From Sphingobacterium sp. ML3W (GTDB lineage: Bacteria > Bacteroidota > Bacteroidia > Sphingobacteriales > Sphingobacteriaceae), in contig NZ_CP009278.1 of assembly GCF_000747525.1 (NCBI RefSeq), forward strand, positions 3,038,001-3,102,000: a stretch of 64,000 nt of DNA, written 5' to 3'. How positions within the stretch are numbered: the first letter of the stretch is position 1; every line of letters begins with the position of its first letter. The position numbers were made by a program, and so were the translations under genes. Positions 33,332 to 42,365 of the stretch are shown piece by piece. The notes beneath the pieces were generated by a model. The model saw only the letters and a program-made list of their open reading frames with translations, searched no databases and was not told where the DNA came from.

Positions 33332-35098
33332 TTACTTTATAAAGCTGTTGCTGTAATATATCAGTTTGCCACTATCTGTCATGCCATTAATAACGACATG
33401 AAATCCTTTTGCGTTCGAATTATTATGAAATAATATCTGCATGCTCGAATTAGTAATATCCAAATTAATATAGGGATTCCAATACAAAGTCAATCGATCA
33501 TCATAAGGTGTATTTACTTGCTTTTCGGCGTTATTGTATTGAGGTGAATAAAACGGTAAGGTAGACATATAGCCCGCCACTTGATGTAAGGTCACACCTT
33601 GGCCGCTATACCTATTTCGACCATCTATATCGGCATAGATCATGATTGCTCCACCAGACGGGTTGCTTGGATAGTTGTCATATAATCTAATCAATTTTAT
33701 CTCTTGAAGCGTAGTGGGCACATATCCCTCACCAGCATTAGGGTTATATTCACTGTTATTAACAAGAATCACAGGTTGGGATGCCTTTAGTTTGGGATAT
33801 GTTACTTTTAAATAATCAATTAAACTTTCCAGGGTATCGATATAAGCAGGTATAGTTAAATCATTTTGAACATCGATATCTAGATATGATGGATGCTTGG
33901 CAAACCACCCTCGAGAAAGCTTATTGGCCATTTGCTGTAACTTTAGGTCGACTTTTCTATTTATATTCACAGTCTTCAATACACGTCTTCCACTGGCGTC
34001 GATGGTGTAATCTGGGTGGTAATCTGTGGATAATTTGATTCGTATGCTGCTGTCCTGTAAGTTACGAATCGTACTCTTGTTCAACTTATAATCGTGTTGA
34101 CCGACTAAGTCATTGAAAAAATATTCTGTTGTAAAATCATAAAATTTCATCTTTTCATAAACCTGTACAGCTCGCACTTCTATGGTATCACTAAAAACAA
34201 TTTCTTTAGATCCAAAGTAGCCATCTTTGTCAAAAATAACTTCACTGTAGCGTACCAGACTATCATTCAGCATCCGATAGGACAAGGACAATCCTCTTCT
34301 TGGTTTTCCTGCTTTTACATCCTTCTGTTGGATCTTTTGATAACGTTCATAATATTTTGGCCAGTCCTTTTTCACTCCTAGTTTCCCGCGAAGGTATAAG
34401 ACCGAATCCGCTATGACTGGTAGGGTACCTAAAAATGATGTCGCTTGAAAATCTGCTCCTATATTTTGTGTAGTGTCCGTTGGAATGGAAATATCGGTAA
34501 TGGAAATGGATAAATTGGCCACCTCGGAATCACTTAAGTTTAATGTAATACGGTTTGCACCTAATGGTTGTGCTGAGAACTGATCAAGAATGACTAATGG
34601 CGTAATCAGCTCCCCTTTTACCATCGATTTACGCAGACTATCAACGCTTGAATTGGGTTCATTGATCATTATTTCTGTAACTCCTTCTTGGATAACAAAG
34701 AGTTTTTTAATGAGTCGATCATGGGGGGTGTCTAAGTTTCTTTTTGTGAAAAAACTGAGGTACAGTTCGTCTTTGGAGTAGTCACGAGGTATAATATATT
34801 GTCCTGCAGTTACTCCACGATCGATGAATAACACACTTTCCTGCAATGGAGTCGAAACACCATCAACGTTTGAAAAGGGAGAGAAATATAAATTCTTCAC
34901 CTCTTCGTCAAATGTATTTCCGTGTTTGAAATAGGCTTTAAACCATATGGTATCTCCAGGAAAATATATGGTCCTATCGGTATGAACGGAGAGCCCCTGC
35001 CCCAAACTTAGGTTATGCGCACCACATAGCAAAAACATAATCAGTAACCACCGCAGCACTACGAATGTTGGAAAAAGACAATTATTTTTTATGCTCAT
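33332..35098 (-). CDS. secreted MG2-type (macroglobulin-like) Bacteroidota protein
   Basis: This 588-residue protein has a signal peptide (about 1-33) and an N-terminal domain starting LSVHTDRTIYFPGDTIWFKAYF. This is the conserved opening of Bacteroidota proteins with an alpha-2-macroglobulin MG2-like domain, often fused to TonB plug-like domains. The middle is beta-rich. The C-terminal part has a plug-like segment (QPVILVNNSEYNPNAG, then LRLYDNYPSNPSGGAIMIYA), but no barrel follows. Such proteins are surface or periplasmic and of unknown function. It appears monocistronic. Confidence 0.7.
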   Translation of the reverse strand: MSIKNNCLFPTFVVLRWLLIMFLLCGAHNLSLGQGLSVHTDRTIYFPGDTIWFKAYFKHGNTFDEEVKNLYFSPFSNVDGVSTPLQESVLFIDRGVTAGQYIIPRDYSKDELYLSFFTKRNLDTPHDRLIKKLFVIQEGVTEIMINEPNSSVDSLRKSMVKGELITPLVILDQFSAQPLGANRITLNLSDSEVANLSISITDISIPTDTTQNIGADFQATSFLGTLPVIADSVLYLRGKLGVKKDWPKYYERYQKIQQKDVKAGKPRRGLSLSYRMLNDSLVRYSEVIFDKDGYFGSKEIVFSDTIEVRAVQVYEKMKFYDFTTEYFFNDLVGQHDYKLNKSTIRNLQDSSIRIKLSTDYHPDYTIDASGRRVLKTVNINRKVDLKLQQMANKLSRGWFAKHPSYLDIDVQNDLTIPAYIDTLESLIDYLKVTYPKLKASQPVILVNNSEYNPNAGEGYVPTTLQEIKLIRLYDNYPSNPSGGAIMIYADIDGRNRYSGQGVTLHQVAGYMSTLPFYSPQYNNAEKQVNTPYDDRLTLYWNPYINLDITNSSMQILFHNNSNAKGFHVVINGMTDSGKLIYYSNSFIK

Positions 35099-35479
35099 TT
35101 GGGTTTATAAAAAATAGGTAAAGATTATGAACAGTAATTTATAAGAAGCTAGTTATAAACTTACTGTTTATTTTTTACATAAAGAAGCTATTTATCAACC
35201 TCTTAGTGTAATTTCAAAATGCGAGTTATTGTTTCATTTATAGAATAATAGCAGCTCCTAGTCACATTCTTCCTCTCCATACATGATATAGGTAATTGAA
35301 CTTACTTGAAAAAGTGTGTGCTTTTAATAACGAAACGCTAATGCGTCGATTTGACCGATCTATTTCGTTGGAGCCTCCGGAAAAAGAAGATTTTTGATGG
35401 TTTTGACCTTAAAAGGTTATAGTATCCAAAATATCTCTATCTTCGAGAGTTTAACATGTACCTGCTAATATATTAACGT
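35099..35479. other. 380-bp divergent intergenic region, no gene
   Basis: This lies between the divergently transcribed MG2-type gene and the helicase gene. There are no coding-like frames. A small palindrome ACCTTAAAAGGT lies near 35407-35418. I found no perfect TAnnTTTG element; TATCTTCG near 35438 has one mismatch. Confidence 0.4.
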
Positions 35480-38400
35480 TTGAATAAGTCAGATTTGAAA
35501 CAAAAAGATATTCTAAAATTTTGGAGAGACGTTGAGATTTTTGATCTTCCTAGTTTTGATAATGAAGCCCGCATCCTAAATGAAAAAGAAATTTTACCTT
35601 GGAATAATACAAACAGGACAGTTAAGAAAAATTATAAGTGGCGCTATACGCTGATTTTTGGAAAGATTGATAAAACATCCATTGTCAATCACTTAAATGA
35701 TTTATTAGGTATAACAGATCCTAATGATTGGGAAACTCCAGTTACTGGCGCTAGTAGCTTATCTGCGCTGATGCTGAATGAAAATGGGCAAATCGAAAAT
35801 GAAGAATACATGGTATCGAGCTACCTTCTTGGTATAAAAGCCTTGGAAAAGAATCTCCATCTATCTACTATACCGAAGGCAATCATGGAGTCTAAAAATG
35901 ACTTTTATGAACGTTATAATCTCAAATCTAACAATGATAATGACGATAAACTAGAACAGGAGGAATCGATTTCTTGGGATCATCTTTTAAAAGAAATAGC
36001 TTATGTAAGCGGTTTTAGTGAATGGTCTGCAAAAAAAATCGACGTTTACGTTTTGGAAAAACTTGTTCCTAAAGATAGTGAGGGTAACCTGAGCTTATTC
36101 AACAGCTTCTATCTGGACGACTTAAATTACCTTTCAGGTATCGAAGAAGACAAATTAGGTCAAGCTTTACAAAGCTACCTTCATTTAAATCCCTTGAAAG
36201 AGAAAAGGGAAGATTTAATAGGGAGTCCAGATTATTTATTTCAAAGCATCGCCCCTCGTTTGATGTCAGCTGGTCGATGGCCCTCAAATATAGCGCATGG
36301 TCTTTATACGGCACAATTGGGTGCTGTAAATACGATCTTTGCCAACCTACGTGAACAGCGTGGTTTACAAGGTGTAAATGGCCCTCCTGGTACCGGAAAA
36401 ACAACACTGCTGAAAGATATTATAGCGGAGGTTATTGTGGAAAGGGCTAAAGTAATTTCTGCCTTAGGTTGTCATAGTATCTTTGATAGTGGTAACAGGA
36501 TAATTGAACAGGAGTCTGGTTTCAACCTCTATACTTATCCGCTAAATAAAGCTCTTCGAAACAATTTTGGTATCGTAGTGGCGAGCAATAACAATGCTGC
36601 TGTTGAAAACATCAGTAAAGAACTGCCACTGAAGAGTAAAATCGATATAAAGGAGTTTCCAAATGCTGATTATTTTTCGGACTTTTCTCAAAACTTGATC
36701 CAAGAGGAAAGTTGGGGAGTTTTGGCAGCAGCTCTGGGAAATAGTAAAAATAGAAGTTCTTTTAGACAGGCATTTTGGAAAGCGAACAATGCAGATGGTG
36801 AGCCGGCCTTTCATGATTTTCTTTATAGCTTGTATAAAGATGCTGAGGATGATCAAACATATGCGTACATGAAAAGCTTTGATGAAAAGAATAGCTTATT
36901 TATGAGTCTTTTAAATGAATTTGAAGCATTCAAAAAGTTGGCTTCATCTTTTCATACGCAACTGCCAAAATATATCAATAACAAGAAGATTCAAGATAGC
37001 ACACGCGTTGAGGCTAACGAAATAGCCGAAAATCTACATAGTCTGAAAGAGGAAGAGAAAACGATAAATGCGCTCATAGATCAGATTGAAGAGGATGTGA
37101 ACCGCCTACAGAATCTGATTAAATTGCAAACCGTAAGAAAACCTTTATTTTTCTTCTTCCATAAGTTGTTTCAATCCAATAAATTCAAACAATGGAATCT
37201 GCAAGCTGAGGAATTAATGAATGATTTAAATGCTGGAAATCTTAGCTTAAAAAAGACGAGGGATCATCTCTCTTTAAATAATGCTGCGCTGGGTAAATTA
37301 ATGACGCAGGAGGCTAACAATAAGAAAGTATTAGCATCGTTAGAACAGTTCTTTTTGGCGTATGAGAAACTGCAAGATGAGCTCTTTTCCACTTATGGAA
37401 TCGAGCCAAAAAACCTCCTTAACACCGATTTGCTACAAAAGGATCTGAATGAAATACAGCTTTTAAACCCGTATCATTCGGCTAAAATAGCTAAATTGAG
37501 AAGTGATATTTTCATTACGGGACTGCAGCTCCACCATGATGCAATATTAGCAAATGCTAAAAAAATCAAGAATAATCTGAACGCTTATTTTATGATGTCA
37601 TCTGGCTGGGTAAAAGTCGAGAGCGATATGGCTCAAAATCTGTGGGATACTTTCTTTCTATGTGTTCCGGTTGTTTCTACTACCTTAGCTTCCGCTAGCC
37701 GATTATTTGCAAATTTAAATACGGAGCAGATCGGATGGCTACTTGTGGATGAGGCTGGTCAAGCTACACCTCAATCGGTAGCCGGATTGATCCATAGATC
37801 TAAACGTTGCATTATAGTAGGCGATCCATTACAGGTCGAACCTGTTGTTACGATACCGGAAAACCTGGTTACAAAACTTAGACAACAAAACAATGTGCAT
37901 GTAGATTGGTCTCCTTGTAAAACTTCGGTCCAACAGTTGGCGGATCGTGTTTCACTTGCCGGTACCTATATGCAGGTGGGTAATTCGGATGACAAAATTT
38001 GGACAGGGTTTCCCTTACGTACCCACCGCAGATGCGATGAACCGATGTTTTCAATCGCTAATCAGATCGCCTATGGCAATCAAATGGTCAAAGCTATTAA
38101 AACAAATTCGGAGGAAGAGTTTATTGGTCCATCCACCTGGTTTCATATTGAAACCACAACCGAACCACAGAATAAGCACGTTATTATTGAAGAAATAACG
38201 TTTTTAAGACACAAAATTTCCAGATTGATTGACAAAATGGATTACAAAGGACATATTTATGTGATATCGCCATTTAAATCGGTCGCTGATTATTGTAAAA
38301 ATGAATTTAAGCAGCATCAACAAGTTTTTTGTGGGACTATACATACCTTTCAAGGGAAAGAAGCAGATATTGTTTTCCTTGTATTAGGAAGTGACCCAAA

Positions 38401-38551
38401 GTCATCTGGTGCTCGAAACTGGGCATCTGAAAAACCGAATATGCTCAATGTAGCATTAACAAGGGCACAGAAACGCTTTTATGTTATAGGTAACAAAAAA
38501 CTGTGGGCAACATGCGATTATTTCAGTACCATGGCAAGGAATCTACAGTAG
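35480..38551 (+). CDS. UPF1/DNA2-like superfamily 1 helicase (TTG start)
   Basis: This 1023-residue protein has an N-terminal domain (about 1-290) of no recognised family, then the SF1 core split by a long helical insertion. Walker A is VNGPPGTGKTTLLKDII (about 301-317); motif II is LLVDEAGQATPQS (about 752-764); motif III is IIVGDPLQVEPV; the C-terminal RecA lobe has GTIHTFQGKEADIVFLVLG and NVALTRAQKRFYVIGN. About 500-720 is predicted coiled coil. The frame is closed by TAA at 35474-35476 and the first codon after CGT is TTG, so translation begins with TTG unless it starts about 98 residues later. Stand-alone UPF1-like helicases of this shape are common in defence islands; an anti-phage role is possible but unproven. 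Confidence 0.85.
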   Translation: MNKSDLKQKDILKFWRDVEIFDLPSFDNEARILNEKEILPWNNTNRTVKKNYKWRYTLIFGKIDKTSIVNHLNDLLGITDPNDWETPVTGASSLSALMLNENGQIENEEYMVSSYLLGIKALEKNLHLSTIPKAIMESKNDFYERYNLKSNNDNDDKLEQEESISWDHLLKEIAYVSGFSEWSAKKIDVYVLEKLVPKDSEGNLSLFNSFYLDDLNYLSGIEEDKLGQALQSYLHLNPLKEKREDLIGSPDYLFQSIAPRLMSAGRWPSNIAHGLYTAQLGAVNTIFANLREQRGLQGVNGPPGTGKTTLLKDIIAEVIVERAKVISALGCHSIFDSGNRIIEQESGFNLYTYPLNKALRNNFGIVVASNNNAAVENISKELPLKSKIDIKEFPNADYFSDFSQNLIQEESWGVLAAALGNSKNRSSFRQAFWKANNADGEPAFHDFLYSLYKDAEDDQTYAYMKSFDEKNSLFMSLLNEFEAFKKLASSFHTQLPKYINNKKIQDSTRVEANEIAENLHSLKEEEKTINALIDQIEEDVNRLQNLIKLQTVRKPLFFFFHKLFQSNKFKQWNLQAEELMNDLNAGNLSLKKTRDHLSLNNAALGKLMTQEANNKKVLASLEQFFLAYEKLQDELFSTYGIEPKNLLNTDLLQKDLNEIQLLNPYHSAKIAKLRSDIFITGLQLHHDAILANAKKIKNNLNAYFMMSSGWVKVESDMAQNLWDTFFLCVPVVSTTLASASRLFANLNTEQIGWLLVDEAGQATPQSVAGLIHRSKRCIIVGDPLQVEPVVTIPENLVTKLRQQNNVHVDWSPCKTSVQQLADRVSLAGTYMQVGNSDDKIWTGFPLRTHRRCDEPMFSIANQIAYGNQMVKAIKTNSEEEFIGPSTWFHIETTTEPQNKHVIIEEITFLRHKISRLIDKMDYKGHIYVISPFKSVADYCKNEFKQHQQVFCGTIHTFQGKEADIVFLVLGSDPKSSGARNWASEKPNMLNVALTRAQKRFYVIGNKKLWATCDYFSTMARNLQ

Positions 38552-38650
38552 TTTTTAGATTGTTTATTATAATGAAATTGATGATCAAGAAATATCATAC
38601 ATGTAGTTCGCTGGCCGCATACAAGTAAATGTTCAAAATTATAAACAACA

Positions 38651-39748
38651 CTACAATACCAACTTATACCGAACAGATCGACCAGCTCCTAACAAATCTA
38701 ATGCTCCAATTTCACTTAAATGTTGTAAATCTCTTGTCGCTGTTGCTTTAGAAGCTTTGGTTATGGCAACATATTTCTTTGCTGTCATCCCTCCTTCAAA
38801 TCCTTCTACTCCAGCTTCAAACATACGGTTAATTGCTTTTAATTCTCTATCATTCAATTGATCTTTAAAGCCATCAAAGAATTTTACCTTTATTACGGTG
38901 AATTCTACCAATTGCTTTGCATCAATTTGTGCATCTAAAATAACTTGTGCAAAATATTTAATCCACTCGGTTATTTCCAGGCTTGTTTGAGCATTTTTTA
39001 ATGCTTCGTAATAGGTATGCTTATTTTTTTCAATAATCTTCGAGATGGACAATAAAACCGGGTTTTGTAAAGAGTATGATAGGGCATATTCGGCCAAAGC
39101 TCGCCCAATGCGACCATTACCATCTTCAAATGGATGAATACTTTCAAAATACAAATGTGTAATAGCCGATTTTATTAAAGCTTTAGTTACCTTATCTGTA
39201 CTTAATAATTCAACTGTATTAAACCATTCAACAAAATTATCCATCTCTTTCGCTACTTGTGTTGAAGCAGTGGCTTCAAAATGAACAACTTCCTTTCCAA
39301 AAGCTCCAGAAATTACTTGCATCGGTTCTTCTCCTTGCCGCCATTGTCCTGCATGAATATTAGAAAATGAATCCATCAGAACTTTATGCCAGTCTAAAAT
39401 CATGGCAATAGACAAATCGTCCTTATAAGCGTTTCTAACTTTGCTCATTAACGCTGCAATACCCGCCACACGTTTATCACTAACTGTATTATTATCTGTC
39501 AGCCCTAAATTACGCTTGATCGAGGACATCACATCGATCCGGCTCAAATACTCTCCTTCTATTTCTGAGGTTTTTATTGCTTCTGAAATAAGAATTTCAA
39601 TGATCGTCTCTTTTTTCAAATCGTCATTTAAAGCTGTTACCAACCCACTAACTAACCCTAACTCCCCTGCAAAAGAAATCGCTATTTCATGGATATTCCC
39701 TTCTAAATAGTTAAAATTAGGCCAGTCTTTATATTGCCAATTGTACAT
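38651..39748 (-). CDS. Fic-family AMPylase-like protein with N-terminal inhibitory motif and C-terminal wHTH
   Basis: This 365-residue protein has the complete Fic catalytic motif HPFEDGNGRIGR (205-216), with the catalytic His and a Mg-binding Asp. The N-terminal TSEIEG (60-65) fits the class II inhibitory motif (S/T)xxxE(G/N), so the enzyme is probably auto-inhibited. The order DUF4172-like/Fic_N, Fic, C-terminal winged helix (ATATRDLQHLSEIGALDLLG, 339-358) is common in Bacteroidota. The winged helix suggests DNA binding. The upstream region carries three copies of TGAGCCGATTA, one only 2 bp from the start codon, which suits autorepression. Target proteins are unknown. Confidence 0.93.
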   Translation of the reverse strand: MYNWQYKDWPNFNYLEGNIHEIAISFAGELGLVSGLVTALNDDLKKETIIEILISEAIKTSEIEGEYLSRIDVMSSIKRNLGLTDNNTVSDKRVAGIAALMSKVRNAYKDDLSIAMILDWHKVLMDSFSNIHAGQWRQGEEPMQVISGAFGKEVVHFEATASTQVAKEMDNFVEWFNTVELLSTDKVTKALIKSAITHLYFESIHPFEDGNGRIGRALAEYALSYSLQNPVLLSISKIIEKNKHTYYEALKNAQTSLEITEWIKYFAQVILDAQIDAKQLVEFTVIKVKFFDGFKDQLNDRELKAINRMFEAGVEGFEGGMTAKKYVAITKASKATATRDLQHLSEIGALDLLGAGRSVRYKLVL

Positions 39749-39750
39749 AA

Positions 39751-39826
39751 TGAGCCGATTAAATTTATATTCAACTCAAATATAATAAAAATTTGAGCCG
39801 ATTAATAAAAATAATCGGCTCAAATT
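39751..39826. promoter_or_regulatory. operator-like repeats upstream of the Fic gene
   Basis: TGAGCCGATTAA occurs at 39751-39762, again at 39794-39805, and inverted at 39811-39822. The last two form a 15-bp perfect inverted repeat (39790-39804 with 39812-39826, 7-nt spacer). The first copy begins 2 bp upstream of the start codon and would cover the ribosome-binding region. Three spaced copies of one word at a promoter suggest a DNA-binding regulator, plausibly the winged helix of the Fic protein itself. The inverted pair could alternatively act as a terminator of the GH43/Fic interval. Confidence 0.55.
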
Positions 39827-39891
39827 AAAAAATACGATTTTAAAAATACTGAAAAAGAAACCTCCTTCGGTAAAAGTGTCGTAACCAGAAG

Positions 39892-40977
39892 TTAAGGTTT
39901 GACAGTCGGCCCATCTACGATCAGTTGACCGTTAGGTAAAATCTTCAATTCATCTAAGAACACCATGCGTTGACTGCCGGTTTTAGCAGTACGTGCATGG
40001 TAGACACACCATACTTTGCCCTCTTTATCTTTCAATACACTGTTATGTCCTGTGCCTGACACGTATCCCCCAGTGGAGGTGTTTTTTTGTAAAATAGGGT
40101 TCGTTGAAGACTTTTCGAATGGCCCTAGTGGGTTCGAGGCCGTTGCATAACCCACAGCATAATTCTCTCCTCCGAAATGATTGGCAGAATACATCATGTA
40201 ATAAAGTTCATTATGCTTGAAGAGATAGGAACCCTCTGTCCATCTTCTATTTACTTCGCCCGAGGTGACAGATCGACTCTCCCATTCAGATTGCTTATCA
40301 GCTAGCGAGACAGGAGGGCGTAACAATAATTTGGGTTCACCTATAACATGTGAAAAATCCGATGCAAGCTCAACGCCATATATCCAACTTTCTTCTATCT
40401 CATCAAACATACCCTCCTGCTTCGCCCAATCTGCGATCTCCGATTGAACTGGGTTTTTGTAACAGCATCTAGAATAGTAAAGATATTGTCGCCCACCTTC
40501 GGCAAAGTATACATTACCGTCAATAATTGGATATCCTGGATCAAATAACGGACGACCAGTGATATCTATAAATGGTCCTGTCGGACTTGTAGATGTTGCA
40601 ATGCCGATCCTATAATTTTCCAGTTCCTCATTGGGATTATCTTTCCAATGAGCGCTATAAAACATATAATACTTCCCGCCTCGTTTATATACTTCTGGAG
40701 CCCAGAAGTCTTTGGTTCCCCAGCTTTTTTCTTGCCGAGTTGTATACACTGTACCCTTATTTTCCCAATTTTTTAAATCTTTAGAGGCATAAGCTACAAA
40801 TCCATTTTCAACTCCTCCTGTACCATACATATAATAAGCGTCGGTATCATCATCATAAAGTATAAATGGATCACCAAAAGCAACATCCAACGGGTTGTTT
40901 GATTGGGCATGTAAAGTGGAAATAAATAGCAAACAACATCCAATCAATAAGGATAAGCGTAAATTTTTAATTATCAT
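39892..40977 (-). CDS. secreted GH43 glycosidase
   Basis: This 361-residue protein has a signal peptide (about 1-24, ending HAQ) and a five-bladed propeller. The GH43 triad reads GDPFIL (Asp36, base), IIDGNV (Asp153, pKa modulator) and WTEGSY (Glu248, acid). Other typical motifs are FWAPEVY, YYMFYSAH and GTGHNSV. The family hydrolyses alpha-L-arabinofuranosides, arabinan or beta-xylosides. It overlaps the upstream GH43 gene by 11 bp, so the two are co-translated. No SusCD pair accompanies them here. Confidence 0.93.
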   Translation of the reverse strand: MIIKNLRLSLLIGCCLLFISTLHAQSNNPLDVAFGDPFILYDDDTDAYYMYGTGGVENGFVAYASKDLKNWENKGTVYTTRQEKSWGTKDFWAPEVYKRGGKYYMFYSAHWKDNPNEELENYRIGIATSTSPTGPFIDITGRPLFDPGYPIIDGNVYFAEGGRQYLYYSRCCYKNPVQSEIADWAKQEGMFDEIEESWIYGVELASDFSHVIGEPKLLLRPPVSLADKQSEWESRSVTSGEVNRRWTEGSYLFKHNELYYMMYSANHFGGENYAVGYATASNPLGPFEKSSTNPILQKNTSTGGYVSGTGHNSVLKDKEGKVWCVYHARTAKTGSQRMVFLDELKILPNGQLIVDGPTVKP

Positions 40978-42067
40978 CTTTCATTTTTTTAAATACAGGA
41001 CTATGCTCCAGCGATTGTCCTGGTTCTCCCGTTCCAATCTTTGGCCACCCTGCTGTCCATATTACTTTATCTAACATCAACATACGTCGACTAGCACCAC
41101 TCGATACCTTTCCTTCATGCTTTTGAATGGCATGGTAAAGTAACCAATCCGTCCCCTTATCGTCTTTTATGATCTTACTATGGTGTCCTGGTCCTACAAC
41201 TTTATCATTCCCTTGAAGCACAACTGTCCCTGCCCCCCGCGTATTGATGTCTTTTCCGGATCGATCTAAATAAGGTCCCTTCAACGATTTAGATCGTGCT
41301 ACTAGAACATGGTACTTGCTATTTGCGCCCTCACAACAACTTCCTTTTGACCCAAATAAATAGTAATATCCGTCCCGTTTGTGTATCATAGCTGCTTCCC
41401 AATCTCCAGCGGCTACTTTAAACTTCTGTTGTAAATCAATCACTGCTGTGCCGTCGGATGTGAGCGGAATACCGTGTATACCTTGAGAAGGACCGTCACC
41501 AAAGCTTCCCCAAAACAGGAATTTCTTGTTCCCTTCTTCGTAAAGTGACGGATCGATAGAATTGGGCACCTGAACTTCACTGCTCACAAACAATTTACCG
41601 CGATCCTCGAATGGTCCATCTGGATTATTTGCTACTGCCACCCCAATTCCTGGATCTGGATCTCCCCATAGCGAATAAGAATAGTACAAGACATACTGAT
41701 TATTTATCTTGTTGATATCAGGTGCCCATAGACCACCCCGATCTTTCCAATGAGGTTTATCTTGAAATACATTGGCCACTTCTTTCCAATGAACCAAGTC
41801 TTCAGATTTTAAAATAGGCATCAATCGATTCCCTTTACCATCTCCCCAATTATCTTCTGTTCCATAGGCATAAAAAGAACCCGTTTTTACATCTCTTATG
41901 ACCGTAGGGTCTGCCAAAATGGGCTCAAATACTGGATTCATATATTGACTGCTCTTGTCTCCTGCAACATGAGCCTTACGATCAAATACGCCACAGGAAT
42001 ACGTCATGGACAATATCCCAATCGAACAGAGTAAAAAGCTATAGTGTTGTCTTAATTGTATAACCAT
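40967..42067 (-). CDS. lipoprotein GH43 glycosidase (arabinanase-like)
   Basis: This 366-residue lipoprotein has lipobox LSMTYSC (Cys25), so it is probably surface-anchored. The triad residues are LADPTV (Asp53), SIDPSL (Asp172) and DWEAAMI (Glu224), and LWAPDINK is the conserved blade motif. The short HH-type motif VVGPGHHSKI resembles that of endo/exo-arabinanases, where a His helps bind calcium. The stop overlaps the next GH43 gene. The promoter region up to 42275 is shared with the divergent third GH43 gene. Confidence 0.92.
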   Translation of the reverse strand: MVIQLRQHYSFLLCSIGILSMTYSCGVFDRKAHVAGDKSSQYMNPVFEPILADPTVIRDVKTGSFYAYGTEDNWGDGKGNRLMPILKSEDLVHWKEVANVFQDKPHWKDRGGLWAPDINKINNQYVLYYSYSLWGDPDPGIGVAVANNPDGPFEDRGKLFVSSEVQVPNSIDPSLYEEGNKKFLFWGSFGDGPSQGIHGIPLTSDGTAVIDLQQKFKVAAGDWEAAMIHKRDGYYYLFGSKGSCCEGANSKYHVLVARSKSLKGPYLDRSGKDINTRGAGTVVLQGNDKVVGPGHHSKIIKDDKGTDWLLYHAIQKHEGKVSSGASRRMLMLDKVIWTAGWPKIGTGEPGQSLEHSPVFKKMKDDN

Positions 42068-42135
42068 ATCATACTGTTTACACGCAGGACCTGATACATA
42101 AATAATGTTAATTACCTAATTATCAATATTTTCCT

Positions 42136-42164
42136 TTGTGTTTTTTGTTTTTTTTATATATTTG
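42136..42164 (+). promoter_or_regulatory. promoter of the + strand GH43 gene
   Basis: The -33 TTG (42136-42138) and a perfect -7 TATATTTG (42157-42164) are separated by 18 bp, close to the Bacteroidota consensus spacing of about 19. It lies in the divergent region and points to the GH43 gene starting at 42366, with a leader of about 195 nt (or ~105 nt if the upstream ATG at 42276 is used). Confidence 0.5.
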
Positions 42165-42365
42165 ATTATAATTGCATTGGGTCCCAACAACCATTCAATG
42201 TAAAACAAAAATATAGAATAAGCCTTACATAAAAGTGCCTTTTTTATTCAAAATAAACCCAAATCGTATCATTTTATGAGGATTAAGTTATTTTTAATAC
42301 TGACTTTGATGTGTATAAAGTTTATTGATGAAATTACAGATTTACCTAAGAAAAAAATAAAAATT

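Noticed and set aside
33332..35098. TonB-dependent receptor
   Set aside because: Only the MG2-like N-terminus and a plug-like segment are present; no beta-barrel of 500+ residues follows.
42276..42365. Separate small hydrophobic peptide gene upstream of the third GH43
   Set aside because: The 30 codons are in frame with the GH43 gene and most simply are an alternative N-terminus or leader.
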